NCBI GenBank assembly: GCA_905182985.1
Contig: CAJJDN010000130.1
Coordinates: 144,943 to 208,942, forward strand
Source of the DNA: Paramecium sonneborni
Taxonomy: Eukaryota > Ciliophora > Oligohymenophorea > Peniculida > Parameciidae
Length of the DNA: 64,000 nt
Direction of reading: 5' to 3'
Shown in pieces: positions 14,934 through 26,333 of the stretch; position 1 is the first letter of the stretch; every line of letters begins with the position of its first letter. A program made the translations under genes and the position numbers. The notes beneath the pieces are model-generated. The model saw nothing but the letters and a program-made list of their open reading frames with translations, made no database searches and was not told where the DNA came from.

Positions 14934-15908
14934 ATGGAAATTTAAAATATTATTTAGTAATTTGAAAGAAGTTAAGCTGTTAATCCTGAAGTGTTCATTT
15001 CTGATACAGCAGAATAAGTTACTATAAGTGCTTTAACATTAATCAAAATGCTTAAAGTTAAATTCTAAGATAATAATCTATCAGCATGTTCGAGCAGAAA
15101 TTCATTTTGAAGTTATGGGTTTATTATTTGGAGACATCGTTGACGATTATCACATTAGAGTTTATAATATTTTTTTCAATGTCTTAAACAGCAAGCCGTG
15201 TTTAAGTGAAATTTATGGATCCATTTATTTAATAAAAGATGGTTCTTATCAACTTTATAAATAAAATAATTTTTTTTTCTTTTGTTATAATAATGAATAA
15301 AAATAATAAATTTTAATATGTACTCAATAATCTTATTAATAGTTAAATAAAAAATAGATCGGTGTTGTTATCGATCCAATACAATCATTTAGAGGGAAAG
15401 TTTTCATCGATATCATTCAGATAAATTCCTTATTAAATTTACTTAGCTGTAAGAATCAAGATAAACTATATCAAAAATACAGGACATCTTTAAAAATACG
15501 TTTTAGAAGTATTGTTAAGGGGATTGAATAGTTATTATTATTCAATTAACATTAAATTTAAACACAATAATTTAAAATACAAAATACTTTAAAATTGATA
15601 TAAGGTTTGTTAGAGAGAAAGTTTATAGTAATTATTTAATATTAAATTATTACTAGATGTAAGTCTTTTAATAAAAATAGTAATAACAATGAAATTTTAT
15701 TTTAGATAGGAGAGATTAATATTAGAATATCAAACAAACCGGTATTAATACTTTATAATTAAAATATAGTTGAAAAATAAAAAAAAGGAGAATAAGAAAC
15801 AAAGATAAAAAGGATCCAAAGAGTCATCTTGATTCTAAAGTAGATGAATTACTTGATGATAAATTAAATGTTATATAAAGAAGAATGATGGCTACAAAAG
15901 CCTTTTGA
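14934..15908 (+). pseudogene. Decayed RPN11 (proteasome JAMM deubiquitinase) copy
   Basis: Pieces in different frames follow RPN11 from end to end: SDTAEQVTISALTLIKMLK, EVMGLLFGDIVDDY, MSQTASRVQV...MDPFIQQKM, TQQSYQQL..IGVVIDPIQS, TGHLQKY..LLRGLNSYYYS, KDPKSHL. Connecting them needs several frame changes, including one extra T in a T7 run near 15170. A TGA replaces a Leu codon near 15597. The segment that should carry the JAMM zinc ligands (HxHPG...SxxD) has degenerated to Asn/Lys-rich sequence. No intron set I tried repairs it. I infer a dead paralogue, as expected from the whole-genome duplications known in Paramecium. The last 586 bases are seen again at 16442-17027 through the assembly duplication. 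Confidence 0.8.
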
Positions 15909-15934
15909 TTGAATAAATTGATAATATTAAAATA

Positions 15935-16440
15935 ATGATTAATAATTTAATGTTTACTCCTGAACAATTTGCCGCTAATTATTAAATCAATTTTTCCAAA
16001 TTAATAGGCAAAGGACATGATAGTACAGTATTTTTGACTATGAACAAATAAACAAAACAACAATTTGCATTAAAATGTTTAGCATAAACAATTGAGTAAA
16101 ATGCAATTAATTTATTCGTAATTATAATATGATATTTTCAAGAGAACGAGATCCAAATACTTCGTCACATTCAACATCCACAAATTATAACAATGATTGG
16201 ATATTGTTCAGATTGTTCTTGTATGTTACTTGAATTAATGTCTAATGGTTCTCTTTATAAAATCTTACTTTAAGGTCCTTTACCTTTAGCTATAGCAAAT
16301 GGAATCATAATTTAATTAGCATAAGCATTATAATATCTTCATAACAAAGGAATAACTCATGGAGATATTAAATTAGATAATTTGCTAATTTCTGGAGATT
16401 ACACTATAAAAATTTGTGATTTTGGATTTGCTAAAATAAA
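15935..16440 (+). CDS. Truncated duplicate of the non-RD kinase (assembly artefact)
   Basis: This is the first 506 bases of the kinase annotated at 17054-17962, cut by the N at 16441 just after the DFG motif. It is identical to the full copy and should not be counted as a separate gene. Confidence 0.85.
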
Positions 16441-16441
16441 N

Positions 16442-17027
16442 CTCAATAATCTTATTAATAGTTAAATAAAAAATAGATCGGTGTTGTTATCGATCCAATA
16501 CAATCATTTAGAGGGAAAGTTTTCATCGATATCATTCAGATAAATTCCTTATTAAATTTACTTAGCTGTAAGAATCAAGATAAACTATATCAAAAATACA
16601 GGACATCTTTAAAAATACGTTTTAGAAGTATTGTTAAGGGGATTGAATAGTTATTATTATTCAATTAACATTAAATTTAAACACAATAATTTAAAATACA
16701 AAATACTTTAAAATTGATATAAGGTTTGTTAGAGAGAAAGTTTATAGTAATTATTTAATATTAAATTATTACTAGATGTAAGTCTTTTAATAAAAATAGT
16801 AATAACAATGAAATTTTATTTTAGATAGGAGAGATTAATATTAGAATATCAAACAAACCGGTATTAATACTTTATAATTAAAATATAGTTGAAAAATAAA
16901 AAAAAGGAGAATAAGAAACAAAGATAAAAAGGATCCAAAGAGTCATCTTGATTCTAAAGTAGATGAATTACTTGATGATAAATTAAATGTTATATAAAGA
17001 AGAATGATGGCTACAAAAGCCTTTTGA
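16442..17027 (+). pseudogene. Second copy of the RPN11 pseudogene 3' part (assembly artefact)
   Basis: This repeats 15323-15908 base for base after the N at 16441. It has no 5' end and carries the same frameshifts. Confidence 0.8.
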
Positions 17028-17053
17028 TTGAATAAATTGATAATATTAAAATA

Positions 17054-17962
17054 ATGATTAATAATTTAATGTTTACTCCTGAACAATTTGCCGCTAATTA
17101 TTAAATCAATTTTTCCAAATTAATAGGCAAAGGACATGATAGTACAGTATTTTTGACTATGAACAAATAAACAAAACAACAATTTGCATTAAAATGTTTA
17201 GCATAAACAATTGAGTAAAATGCAATTAATTTATTCGTAATTATAATATGATATTTTCAAGAGAACGAGATCCAAATACTTCGTCACATTCAACATCCAC
17301 AAATTATAACAATGATTGGATATTGTTCAGATTGTTCTTGTATGTTACTTGAATTAATGTCTAATGGTTCTCTTTATAAAATCTTACTTTAAGGTCCTTT
17401 ACCTTTAGCTATAGCAAATGGAATCATAATTTAATTAGCATAAGCATTATAATATCTTCATAACAAAGGAATAACTCATGGAGATATTAAATTAGATAAT
17501 TTGCTAATTTCTGGAGATTACACTATAAAAATTTGTGATTTTGGATTTGCTAAAATAAATGGATAAACTCCAATACCTAAAACTACAATTTCTGGTAGTG
17601 AAGGATATACAGCACCTGAAATATGGTAAATTCCTACAGATTTGAAAAAATGTGATATGTTTTCATTAGGAGTAGTTTATTTTATTATGGTAACTGGACA
17701 TCCTCCTTTTGAATCAAATAATCCATAGATTGAAGATACATGGTGGAAACTTATTAAGAAAGAAGAATGGAATATATTTTGGAAAGAATTAAAGTTAACA
17801 ATATTACCAGAATATGTTAGAACAATTATTTAAAAACTACTATGTGTAAACTATCAGATGAGATTCTCAGCTGATGAAATAATTTAAATACTTATAGATA
17901 AATCTGCTACATCAGTTTAAATAGTTGATGAGATAAAAAAAAGAATTATCTAATAAAAATGA
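17054..17962 (+). CDS. Small Ser/Thr protein kinase, non-RD (HGD)
   Basis: ATG 17054-17056 to TGA 17960-17962. Removing one 27-nt intron leaves 294 codons. The protein is almost only a kinase domain: glycine loop IGKGHDSTV (third Gly lost), FALKC lysine, alpha-C NEIQIL, hinge [10 protein letters not shown], catalytic loop [28 protein letters not shown] and [10 protein letters not shown]. The catalytic Asp, Lys and DFG are present, but the Arg before the Asp is Gly, so activation is probably not by activation-loop phosphorylation of the RD type. Loop and APE region resemble CAMK/ULK-like ciliate kinases. No substrate can be inferred. It follows the RPN11 pseudogene by 26 bp. Confidence 0.85.
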
Positions 17963-18024
17963 AATATTTGTATTTATATTCAACAATAAAAAACAGATTA
18001 TTTTATTTAGAGGTAATTAAAATT

Positions 18025-19217
18025 TCATTAAAATACTATTTTATCAACACTTTATCTTTAGAGTAAATGTTATTTTAAAATGGCTTAACTGTATTATTCC
18101 TTCTGATTTTTAAGATATCTTTATTTTTGATTTTCTTCAATCAATTTATCAATTATTCTTTATTATTCTCTCTATTAATCGTTTAAATATTTACTTCTCT
18201 TTCTTCAGCAAATGCTCTTGTATTATTTAAGGCTCTTTACAATCGCATTTTATTTTTTTCACTTTATTCTTTTATTTTAATATCTATACTAGATTATATT
18301 GATTATAATCTACCTGAAATATCTAATTATATTTAAAATTAATAATACTTTTGTCATTTTCTTTTTTCTTGATAGATTCTATCTTTTTCTCTAAAAGATG
18401 ATTTAATTTTTCTTTGTTTTTCCTTACTCTTTTAAATTATGTAGCTAATTTAGTTTTTACTAATCCTAATTATTCATTTTTGATTGACATTTATTCTTCT
18501 ACCATTTTATTACTTAAATCAGCAAATTTAATATATTATTCAAGCTTATTTTATTAATATTCAATCTGTGTTTATATTACTTTTTATTATGCTTATTCTT
18601 ATTTCTAAATACTAAGCTATCTCTTTTAATTCATTTCTTCTTTTAATTTTAATAGTAATTATTCTGCAATATATTCTTTTTCTATTTATTTTTCCATAAT
18701 CAATTCAATTTATTAATCTTCCATATATGCAGCAAGTTTTTTCTTTTCTTTTCTCTCTTCTTCCTTCCTTTAATTTCTTTCTTATTGTTCTCTTTATTCT
18801 TAATTATGTTAAGAATCAAACTAAACTTTATTTTATAATGTAATTTCTTATTTCTTATTGAGATATTCTTAAATTTTAATTCTTTATTCTCTATCTTTGA
18901 TTTCTAATTCATGAATTTTTTCAAGTGTTTTCTTCTAACGATCTTAAAAGATTTTCTTTCGTTCTTATTATTTACTATGGCAATTTATTGATTAATTACA
19001 TTTTATTCATTTACTTAACTGTTTCTACTTTCTTAGCCATTATAGGAACTTTTTGTTGATAATAATCATGTAAAGATTTAAGTTTTTCTTCCTCCAATTA
19101 TTTATGTCTAGTAAGAGTTTATAAATATCCTTAACTTTTTTTGGCTTACATTTCTAATTTCTCTTCAAAGGATGTTTATAAAAAATCAAAAGAACGTGTA
19201 TTAAATGATTTTGACAT
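18025..19217 (-). CDS. Coiled-coil protein, ciliate hypothetical
   Basis: ATG 19215-19217 (MSKSFNTRSFDF) to TGA 18025-18027. A 25-nt intron near 18.95 kb is clear, and a further short one is needed to complete the frame. About 380 residues, nearly all Lys/Glu/Gln-rich helix with heptad spacing (for example EREQQERNQRKEEERKE), so an extended coiled coil or a single alpha helix is expected. No globular domain, signal peptide or membrane segment is visible. Proteins of this kind are common among cilium and cortex components in Paramecium, but nothing here proves that location. Its start lies 8 bp from the stop of the gene upstream on the same strand. Confidence 0.75.
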
Positions 19218-19225
19218 AATAGTGG

Positions 19226-19795
19226 TCAACTTTGTTGGTATAACAATAGCACCGCCATCAGTGAGGAAACCTGATAGATGATATGGAGACTGATACTTGA
19301 AGTATTTTATTAAGTATGTGATTTGTTTAGTTTGTTTTTAGATTACAATTCTTTTTCATGTTTTTTAATCAAATTTCTTGTACTCACAATTCTTAACAAT
19401 TCTTTATACTTTTCACTAAGGTAGTTCATATAATTTATTAAATTTTGAATAGGATGAAGTTCTGGCATTTGAAATTGCTAAAAAGTAAATATATGACATG
19501 CATTCTCACCTAATTCTAATTAATTTAAAGCTTCTTTTGTACGAGGAGATTGTGGATCAAGTTTTAAAAAGAAAATTGAAAGTTTATTTGGATCTCTTAA
19601 AATTTTATCTTTATCATCAAATGGCATAAAATCTTAACTTATAGCTTCATCAATTATTCCATTAGAGAGTGTTGGAAATTTTAGTCTTTTAACAAAAAAT
19701 TAGTTAATGAGATGAAATTTCTAATCATCAGTTAGTTTAGGTTTGATTCTAGGTGATTATACTTCACTATTATGACTATTATGAAAACTTGACAT
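19226..19795 (-). CDS. Hypothetical protein, 189 residues
   Basis: An intron-free minus frame of exactly 190 codons, ATG 19793-19795 (MSSFHNSHNSEV), TGA 19226-19228. The middle has ordinary globular composition with several Pro and Asp residues (FMPFDDKDKILRDPNKLS, KLDPQSPRTKEALNQLEL), then an amphipathic helix. I do not recognise the family. The last 20 residues are hydrophobic and less gene-like, so a C-terminal intron and earlier end are possible. Confidence 0.6.
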
Positions 19796-19862
19796 TAAAA
19801 AATAAAAAATTAAATAAAATGCTCTTAGATAATGTACTGTTGAATATGTAATAAATCAGCGT

Positions 19863-20201
19863 TCATTTCTTTTACTTCTTTTTGGTTTATTGTTTCTTTC
19901 CACCTGCACCAATAACAATTTTATTGACATCTAAGTAATTGTGAATTAGGTTAAATACTTTATGGAAGTGTTTATTAAATTTTTTAGGCCTTATTCTTAT
20001 CAGCTGTTTTGAAGGTAAAAAGATATTTCTTTCCTCTCAATTTGAATTTGGTAATCTTCTTGGACTCTTTAATATAGAGATCTATATAAAATGATATTAA
20101 AATATACTCTTTTTTGGTTCTTTACTAGCATCTTTGCCTTATGCTTCATTACCCTTCATAAGTGAAAGGAAAACTTTAACATCCTGAACTTCCTTAGGCA
20201 T
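19863..20201 (-). CDS. RPL38: Ribosomal protein eL38
   Basis: ATG 20199-20201 to TGA 19863-19865 with introns of 26 nt and 28 nt (GTATTTAACC...TTAG near 19.93-19.96 kb), leaving 95 codons. The sequence [12 protein letters not shown], then [18 protein letters not shown], then NKAQKIQQTLP follows eL38 (MPxxIxxIKxFL...KYLYTLxxTDKxKAExLxQSLPP). eL38 is a small 60S subunit protein. Two departures: an insert of about 15 residues between the first helix and the strand, and a Lys/Gly-rich C-terminal extension of about 20 residues. If the 28-nt intron is missed the gene appears frameshifted, which first misled me towards SRP14. Confidence 0.8.
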
Positions 20202-20253
20202 ATTAATTTAAAAAAGATTTAAAAATTTTAATAATAAAAACAAATTACATGAT

Positions 20254-21054
20254 TCACTTTTGAACATAATCCTCTTTGCTTTGTTAATCATTCTTACCTT
20301 TCAATTTTTTCAATTATTCTTCAGAATAATGTGTGATTTCAACTGGTTTTTATTGTATATCTTAATAACGAGATCCTTTTTTCTTATAAACTCTAAATCC
20401 AAATATTCTTGGAACATATTATTGATTATTTGGAGTAATCTAAATTTCTTAGATAAAGTTCTTATTAAATTAATTCTTTTCATACCATAATGAAAATAGA
20501 AGGAAATGAACATCCAAAATATGCTCCATCTACATCTGGACATTTCTTTTTTGGAATATAAACTTCTTCACATCTTGGACAAAATACTTTTACTCTTGAT
20601 GTTCTCAATTCTTCACTCATTCCAACAGGTAATACATTTGATCTTTCACATAAAACTCTTGGACAAGCACCAAATTTTCCAGCCATAAACTTATCTTTCA
20701 TTAATGCCAAACCTAATTTTCAATATTTTGATCTATATACCTTTTGCTGTAATTATAAATCTAGCATGAATTAATCCATATAAATCTGTAGCTTCTTAAT
20801 ATACTTCCAAAAAACGTTCATCTTCTAAATCTTCATCATCAGGAGTCTCAGAACTCAAAATCAAATCCAAAGCTTCACTAATCATTGCTTTTTAAATTTT
20901 ACTTATAAAAATTGAACTTGCTTTTTAAACCATACAAATTGAAGTTGTCTCTGATAAAATCACTATCAACTTCACATAAAAATTAATGATCCTCCATAGA
21001 ACAAAACCATTAAATCCAACCTGCACCTTCTGAATATGATGAATCTCCAGACAT
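20254..21054 (-). CDS. CSNK2B: Casein kinase II regulatory subunit beta
   Basis: ATG 21052-21054, TGA 20254-20256; introns of 25, 28 and 25 nt leave 241 codons. The 240-residue protein has every CK2 beta landmark: WIQWFCSMEDHQFLCEVD near the N-terminus, FIRDNFNLYGL, an acidic loop (TPDDEDLEDE), LYGLIHARFIIT, and the dimerising zinc finger CPRVLC...FCPRCEEVY, then DGAYFGCSFPSIF and the catalytic-subunit docking region YVPRIFGFRVYKK. CK2 beta assembles the tetrameric holoenzyme and sets its substrate choice. The Zn cysteines are all present. Part of the finger is the only stretch readable without splicing. Confidence 0.95.
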
Positions 21055-21090
21055 ATTTATTTTTATTAAATTATTTATTTATTTTATTAA

Positions 21091-22619
21091 TCATTATAAA
21101 ATCAATATGATCAAAATAGATATGCAAATTCCAATCATATAAAGAATTTAGAATTATTTCATGACTTATTTCCTTTTCTTATTCTATTATTCATCTCTCA
21201 TCTAACATTTATCTATTTATGATATTCTTGGAGTTTCCTATAAAACTTACTTTTTCTATTCTTTATTACAATAAGATTTCACAGCATTCTTAATTAAATC
21301 ATTATTCTTCGTTTTCTATTCAATAATTTTACTTTACTGCTATTACATTTCATCCTCTTATTTATTTTGTTCTCCTTCTTTTGTAGAATCATCAATATCA
21401 TTTATATGTTATAAAGAACAAGGCATTTTAAATTCGTTATTACCTTCACTTATTTAAATTTCATTTTCATTCTCTTATTCATATTGTTGAGATTATGAAG
21501 GCAATATTCTTTATGTATAAAGATCTTAATATTAATCACTATCAGATAATTCTGAACTCTTCTTAGAAATTAATGTATTAACAGTATCTACATTTTAAAA
21601 TTCATTTTTCGATCTATATGTCTTTATTTCTATAAAATAATCTTTTAATCTAGCATTCAATATTAGACATATACGCTAAGTGCCATTATTAATTCGATTA
21701 GGATTTTGATCTATAAATGACTATTCATAAATCTAAGTAATTTCATTCGTTTAGGAAAAACTTAACTATTTATTTAATAATTGCCCCCTTACAATATTAA
21801 AAAACAAAGAAAATTAATGTTTTTTTATTTTTTCATTTAATATTGAACTTAAAATTGTAGTACTTGCAAATTTAATCGCCAATTATTCTTTTATTGACAT
21901 TTCAACTTCCTATTAAATAGTTGACTATTCCTCTTCTGGTTAAATCATATGATTTTAATCAAGAACACTAGTCTTTAATATCTTTCTGTTTTGATTGCAT
22001 CTCATTATATTTATAATACTTAGATATTAAGACCTCTTATGACATTATTTGATAAAATTAGTGATTTGTAAAATTGCTCTACAATAGTTTGATTGAGACT
22101 TAATCCTTTTAAATGATTACTTTTACTGTTAGCTTAAAAGTTTATTCAAAATATGATAAAGTACAATTACCTTAGCAGTTGGAATTTCCTATTATTGTTC
22201 TTGAGATATTTATTATCTAATTTAATTGTTAGATAAATCCTCTATAACAGGTGGAAGATATTTAATTTCATTTAAATCTACGAAACCATTAGTATATAAT
22301 GTTTTTCTTTCTTATTTTAAAATCCAAAAGTATGTTTATAGTTTAGCAGATTTATACTTTTATAATTTATGAAGTAGAGATTAAGTTGCTAATACAATTC
22401 TAAGTTAGGTAAATTTCAAAGCTAATTTGCTTGATTCATCTTCTCTCATTTCACATAATACTTTACAAGCTACTTTTACTTGAGTCTTCAGTTCCTATTT
22501 ATTAATAATAAATTTACACTTGAGACACAACTCTTATTTGTAGAATAGCTAATTAACGAACTTTGATCTGGATTTGTTTTTGTTCTACGACAATTCTCTG
22601 TTACTATTGGGGATTTCAT
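21091..22619 (-). CDS. Hypothetical tail-anchored protein, 501 residues
   Basis: ATG 22617-22619 (MKSPIVTENCRRTKTN), TGA 21091-21093. One 23-nt intron leaves 502 codons. The body is polar, rich in Gln, Asn, Glu and Ser with predicted helices. The C-terminus ends in a hydrophobic stretch (FQILYMIGICISILIILIL) followed by Gln and stop, the layout of a tail-anchored membrane protein. The N-terminal 130 residues (KVACKVLCEMREDESSKLALKF) look like a helical bundle. The layout, helical cytosolic part plus C-terminal anchor, would suit a SNARE-type or organelle-tether protein, but I see no convincing SNARE heptads. Family unknown. Confidence 0.72.
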
Positions 22620-23495
22620 AATTATAAAATTATGTTATTAAAAAAACTCTTTTTATTTAGTTTTGTAAAATTAATGGAAAAGTTTTAGGATAAAATCATT
22701 TACTTAAAAGCTTTGATTCAGATAAATTCTTTTGGTTTCTATTTTTATTTCATTCATCAATTATTATTTGCTATAATAAAAAATTAATCGAAAATTTCAT
22801 ATAATTCAATTTCATTTTCTTTTTAAAAATTAATCATTTATAAATTTAAGACTATCAATTAAAATGAATTGAAATTGATGAATTTATTGTGAAGTCAGGA
22901 TGCTAAGATAAAAAATTAATAATGATTTCTATAAATATTAAGAAATTATTTTTAATAAAAATTAGAAAATTAAATAATTTTTATAGTTCAATATTGTCAT
23001 ATAATACTTTAAACAATTTTTCTTCTAAAAATATTATCTATTTTATGTATATTATATTAAAATGTAAAGAGTCTTTGAAAATTAAAAACTTGGAGCAAGA
23101 TAAAATATTTTGAAAATTTCCTGAATAACAAAGTGAATTGTATTAAGTTATAAAAATTAATAATTTGTTTGATCTGAATGTTGATAGGTAGAGAATAAAT
23201 TAAATAAATCAAAAAAGGTGATTATAAGTTTGTAAATTAAATTATTGGAAAAAGAGAAAAAAATCATTTTAAAATTCTGTAAAAATTTGTTAGTAATTAG
23301 TAATAAATGTGAAATGGTTTGTATTAGGTTTAGTATGAGTTATATAAGTTGAGAGAGAAATAATAAAAAAAATAAAGTGAAAAAGTATTGTTGTATAGAG
23401 TTGGAATGATAGAAAAAAGAATAAACAAAGAAAGCGATGAAGTGTGTATTTAAAATGAGAGTAAAATTTAGATTAATGAAATATTATTATTTTTA
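22620..23495. other. AT-rich spacer with weak plus-strand ORF remnants
   Basis: About 875 bp between two divergently read genes. A plus frame from ATG 22922 gives 63 codons, then continues past TGA at 23111 and again at 23218 and 23333 in the same frame. The composition (Ile, Asn, Lys, Phe) is what AT-rich noncoding DNA yields in a one-stop code. It is either spacer or a long-dead gene. I do not call a gene. Confidence 0.5.
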
Positions 23496-24976
23496 ATGAA
23501 CAAGAATTCACCGTCACCTAGTTCACCAACTCCAGTGATACTGGTGCTTGTCACAAATAAATAGGGAAAAGTCTTGGAGCATAGCTAGTTCTTTAGGACA
23601 TTCTCAGTATTTGGTTAAGTTAAAAAGGTACTAGTTTATTTTGATTTGTTTTTAGATTCTTATATTTGAAAGAAAAATCATTTGGAAAGTGTTTATTGAG
23701 TATGAGAATGCTTAATAAGCTTAATAAGCTTTAGTTTTAGATGGCAGTCTCTTTGATTACTAACTAAAAATGAGAGTACATCTAAGTTAACGTGATTCTC
23801 TAGTGTTTTAGAATAATAACAATTGTGGTGTTGGTATAATTTTGTTATATTACAATTAGATTACACTGTTTTGTAATCAAAACAATAGTTTTTCTAACAA
23901 TTAAAGGAGGATTCAAGTTCTTTAAATCAATAATTATCGTAGAACTTAGACATGCTTAATTAACTTATAACTTAATTAAGTTAAACGACAGATTTAAAAG
24001 AACAAATCTCTCTAATACAATAGATATAAGAGTATCGTAATCAAACTTAGTAATTGACTGTTCTATATTAACAGTAATTACGTAATTATGCATCCGTTTT
24101 ATAAAGAGAGGGAAAGAAATAAAAATAAATTGTATCTAATGTAACAACTCCATCTCCATCACCTTTTTTACATTCAACTTTGGATTCAATTAGATAATAG
24201 ATATTAGAAGAGTCTTCAGAAGAAGATAAAGAAGAATTTTCAGATGGAGAAAGTGTATCATCATAATAATCATCAGAAAAATCTTAGAAATCTACACATT
24301 CTGAAGATAATTATAATGAAGTCTTTTGTAATGACTCCACAAATCCTTTTTCTTGTGGTGCCAGTCCATTTACTCCATATCCATAAACTAAAATAACAAG
24401 TCCTTTCATAATGACTCCAACTACTCTCCCAACATATTTAATAGTTTAACATCCTAATATTAATCTACGTGTAGTGTATAACATTTTTAGTACATTCACA
24501 AGAGTAGATGCTATTTATTAAAGTCATTATGGAGCTTATCTTTAAGTTGCTTCTAAAGAAGAAGCAGTTCGAATTAAAAATCTACTTAGCAAATCATTAC
24601 TTTTTGGAATGCCAATGAATCTTTTTATTTCAGATCAGCTTTCTCATGATGCCAATAAAGTTAATTTGCCTCCTAATGAAAGAAAACCTCTTCTATAATA
24701 ATAATTATCAAACTCAATCTTGATTACCGGTCTTAATGGAGTTACACTAGAACAAATCTATCAATATTTTGGATGTATTACTCCAATCCTAAATATGAAG
24801 TATCTTATATCATTTATATCTATTAGATTCATTAATCAGAGCTCTTGCAAAATACTTTATTCAGATGTAGGATCCAGTCTCAGTGTCTTAGGGTATATCC
24901 AAGATGCCAAGATTAATGGAAGGTATTTTTATATATCTATTTTAGATCTGTGTAACTTTCATTCACAGCTTTCTGA
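23496..24976 (+). CDS. PTB/hnRNP L-family RNA-binding protein
   Basis: ATG 23496-23498, TGA 24974-24976. Introns 23629-23655, 23834-23859 and a 23-nt one ending 24945. The first RRM resembles PTB RRM2: PVILVLVTN (RNP2), FFRTFSVFGQVKKILIF, WKVFIEYENAQQA. A Gln-rich linker and an acidic Ser segment follow (SSEEDKEEFSDGES). Two more RRM-like units come next (LIVQHPNINLRVVYNIFSTF; SILITGLNGVTLEQIYQYF), ending NGRSVQLSFTAF, the typical last beta strand. PTB-like proteins regulate splicing or mRNA localisation. Around 23580 the frame must shift by one base to join VTNKQGKVLE to FFRTFSVFG. A 19-nt intron (GTCTTGG...GCTAG) would also work but shortens the RRM helix. Confidence 0.85.
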
Positions 24977-26333
24977 TTAATGAATTCATTACATATTATA
25001 ATATTAATTTATCAAGTAATCAATCAATATCATAATATTTTATATAATTCTAAATTTTAAAGAATAAAATTTCTTCCTTAAATTATATATTTTATTATTA
25101 ATTAAAATCATATTTATTTATTTATTTTTTTTAATCTTTTGAATATTTCAATATCAATATAATATAATATTATTTTTTCTAAATAAAGAATTATTTTAAA
25201 TTGTAAAAAAATGAATAAGAAAAATGAAATATCTTCCATTCAAAATTCATAAAATATTATATGATATTTTAATTATTAACTAAATATTGATCAATATTTT
25301 TAAAGATATCATCCAAAAAATTTATTTAAAATACTATAAACTCATATAATTTTATTCTATGAATATTTTAACTTTTTTTTATAAAGTTTTGCTTTTTTAT
25401 AATACGATTAATTGATAAAGAAGAAGTTTATCTAATTTAATTTAAATAATATTTAATAATAGGAAATATATAATATTCAAAATCAGAATAGGAATAAGTT
25501 TAAATATAAAAAGAAATTTAAAAAATTAAATTAATCTAAAGGCACTTGATAATAAATTTTCTATCCTCCTTCTATATTAAAGTTATAATTACCTTTTAGT
25601 AAGTGAATTCATTAGCCTTAATACCTTAAAAGATCAATGCTTAAATAAACATTTATATATAATAATTTTATTTATCATTCAGAAAATTTACATGCAACTA
25701 CATAAAAAATATAAAGATTATTTTGTTTTCTAAATAAAAGAATGAATTTGAATTGTGAGAAAATGAATAAGAAAAATGAAATTTAAATAAATTTGGTGTT
25801 TGTATTTATAAATTAATTTAAAGAAAAACAAATAGGTATATGGGATAATAAGTTGTTTTGTATAATAATCAGTATTACATATAATAAGATAAGATATATT
25901 TTTATGGAGGGTCAATTGAATAGATAATTATAATAGTCAAAGATGATATTTTAAAGAGAGGTGAAATTTCAGGACTAAAATAAAAAACAAGAAAGAATAA
26001 TTAGATAATGAATAATATCAATTTTTAATTACTTAATAAGGTAGAAAAAATTTTAAAGTTGAGATTGAAATATAGCTCATTTTGCAAATGAATCAAATAG
26101 CTAAAATAAATAAGAAATATAATTATTTCTAATTTAAAATAAAGGATAGATAATAAGATTATGGATATAATGAAATAGTGAATTTCAATTAATATTATAA
26201 TTAGTAATTGAGGATTAAAGAAGAAAATAAAATGACTGGAATAATTATAAAGAATCAGAAAAAAGATTCTTATTTAAACTGATTTGAAATTCTAATTGTT
26301 AGTAAAGTAAAATAAGAATAAGTTTGGAAATAA
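24977..26333. other. AT-rich region, gene content unresolved
   Basis: The minus strand is free of TGA from about 25872 to 25020, encoding mainly Phe, Ile, Tyr, Lys and Asn, with ATG choices at 25652. The plus strand is also open in part (from an ATG near 25732). Two stretches, about 25176-25240 and 25727-25790, share much of their sequence, including AAATGAATAAGAAAAATGAA, which hints at an old local duplication. From about 26010 the plus strand has an ORF-like stretch (MNQIAKINKKYN...) that might be 5' exons of the next gene. None of this is strong enough for a gene call. Confidence 0.45.

Larger units (their letters stand above)
15323..17559. repeat. Identical 1,118-bp direct copies around a single N (unmerged contig overlap)
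   Basis: 15323-16440 equals 16442-17559, with the N at 16441. The left copy truncates the following kinase and the right copy lacks the start of the RPN11 pseudogene. The arrangement is the same as at 4985 and 31772. Confidence 0.9.

Noticed and set aside
19863..20201. SRP14 with a one-base frameshift in an A run
   Set aside because: A 28-nt intron restores an exact frame and the result matches eL38 (KAQKIQQTLP), so neither a frameshift nor SRP14 is needed.
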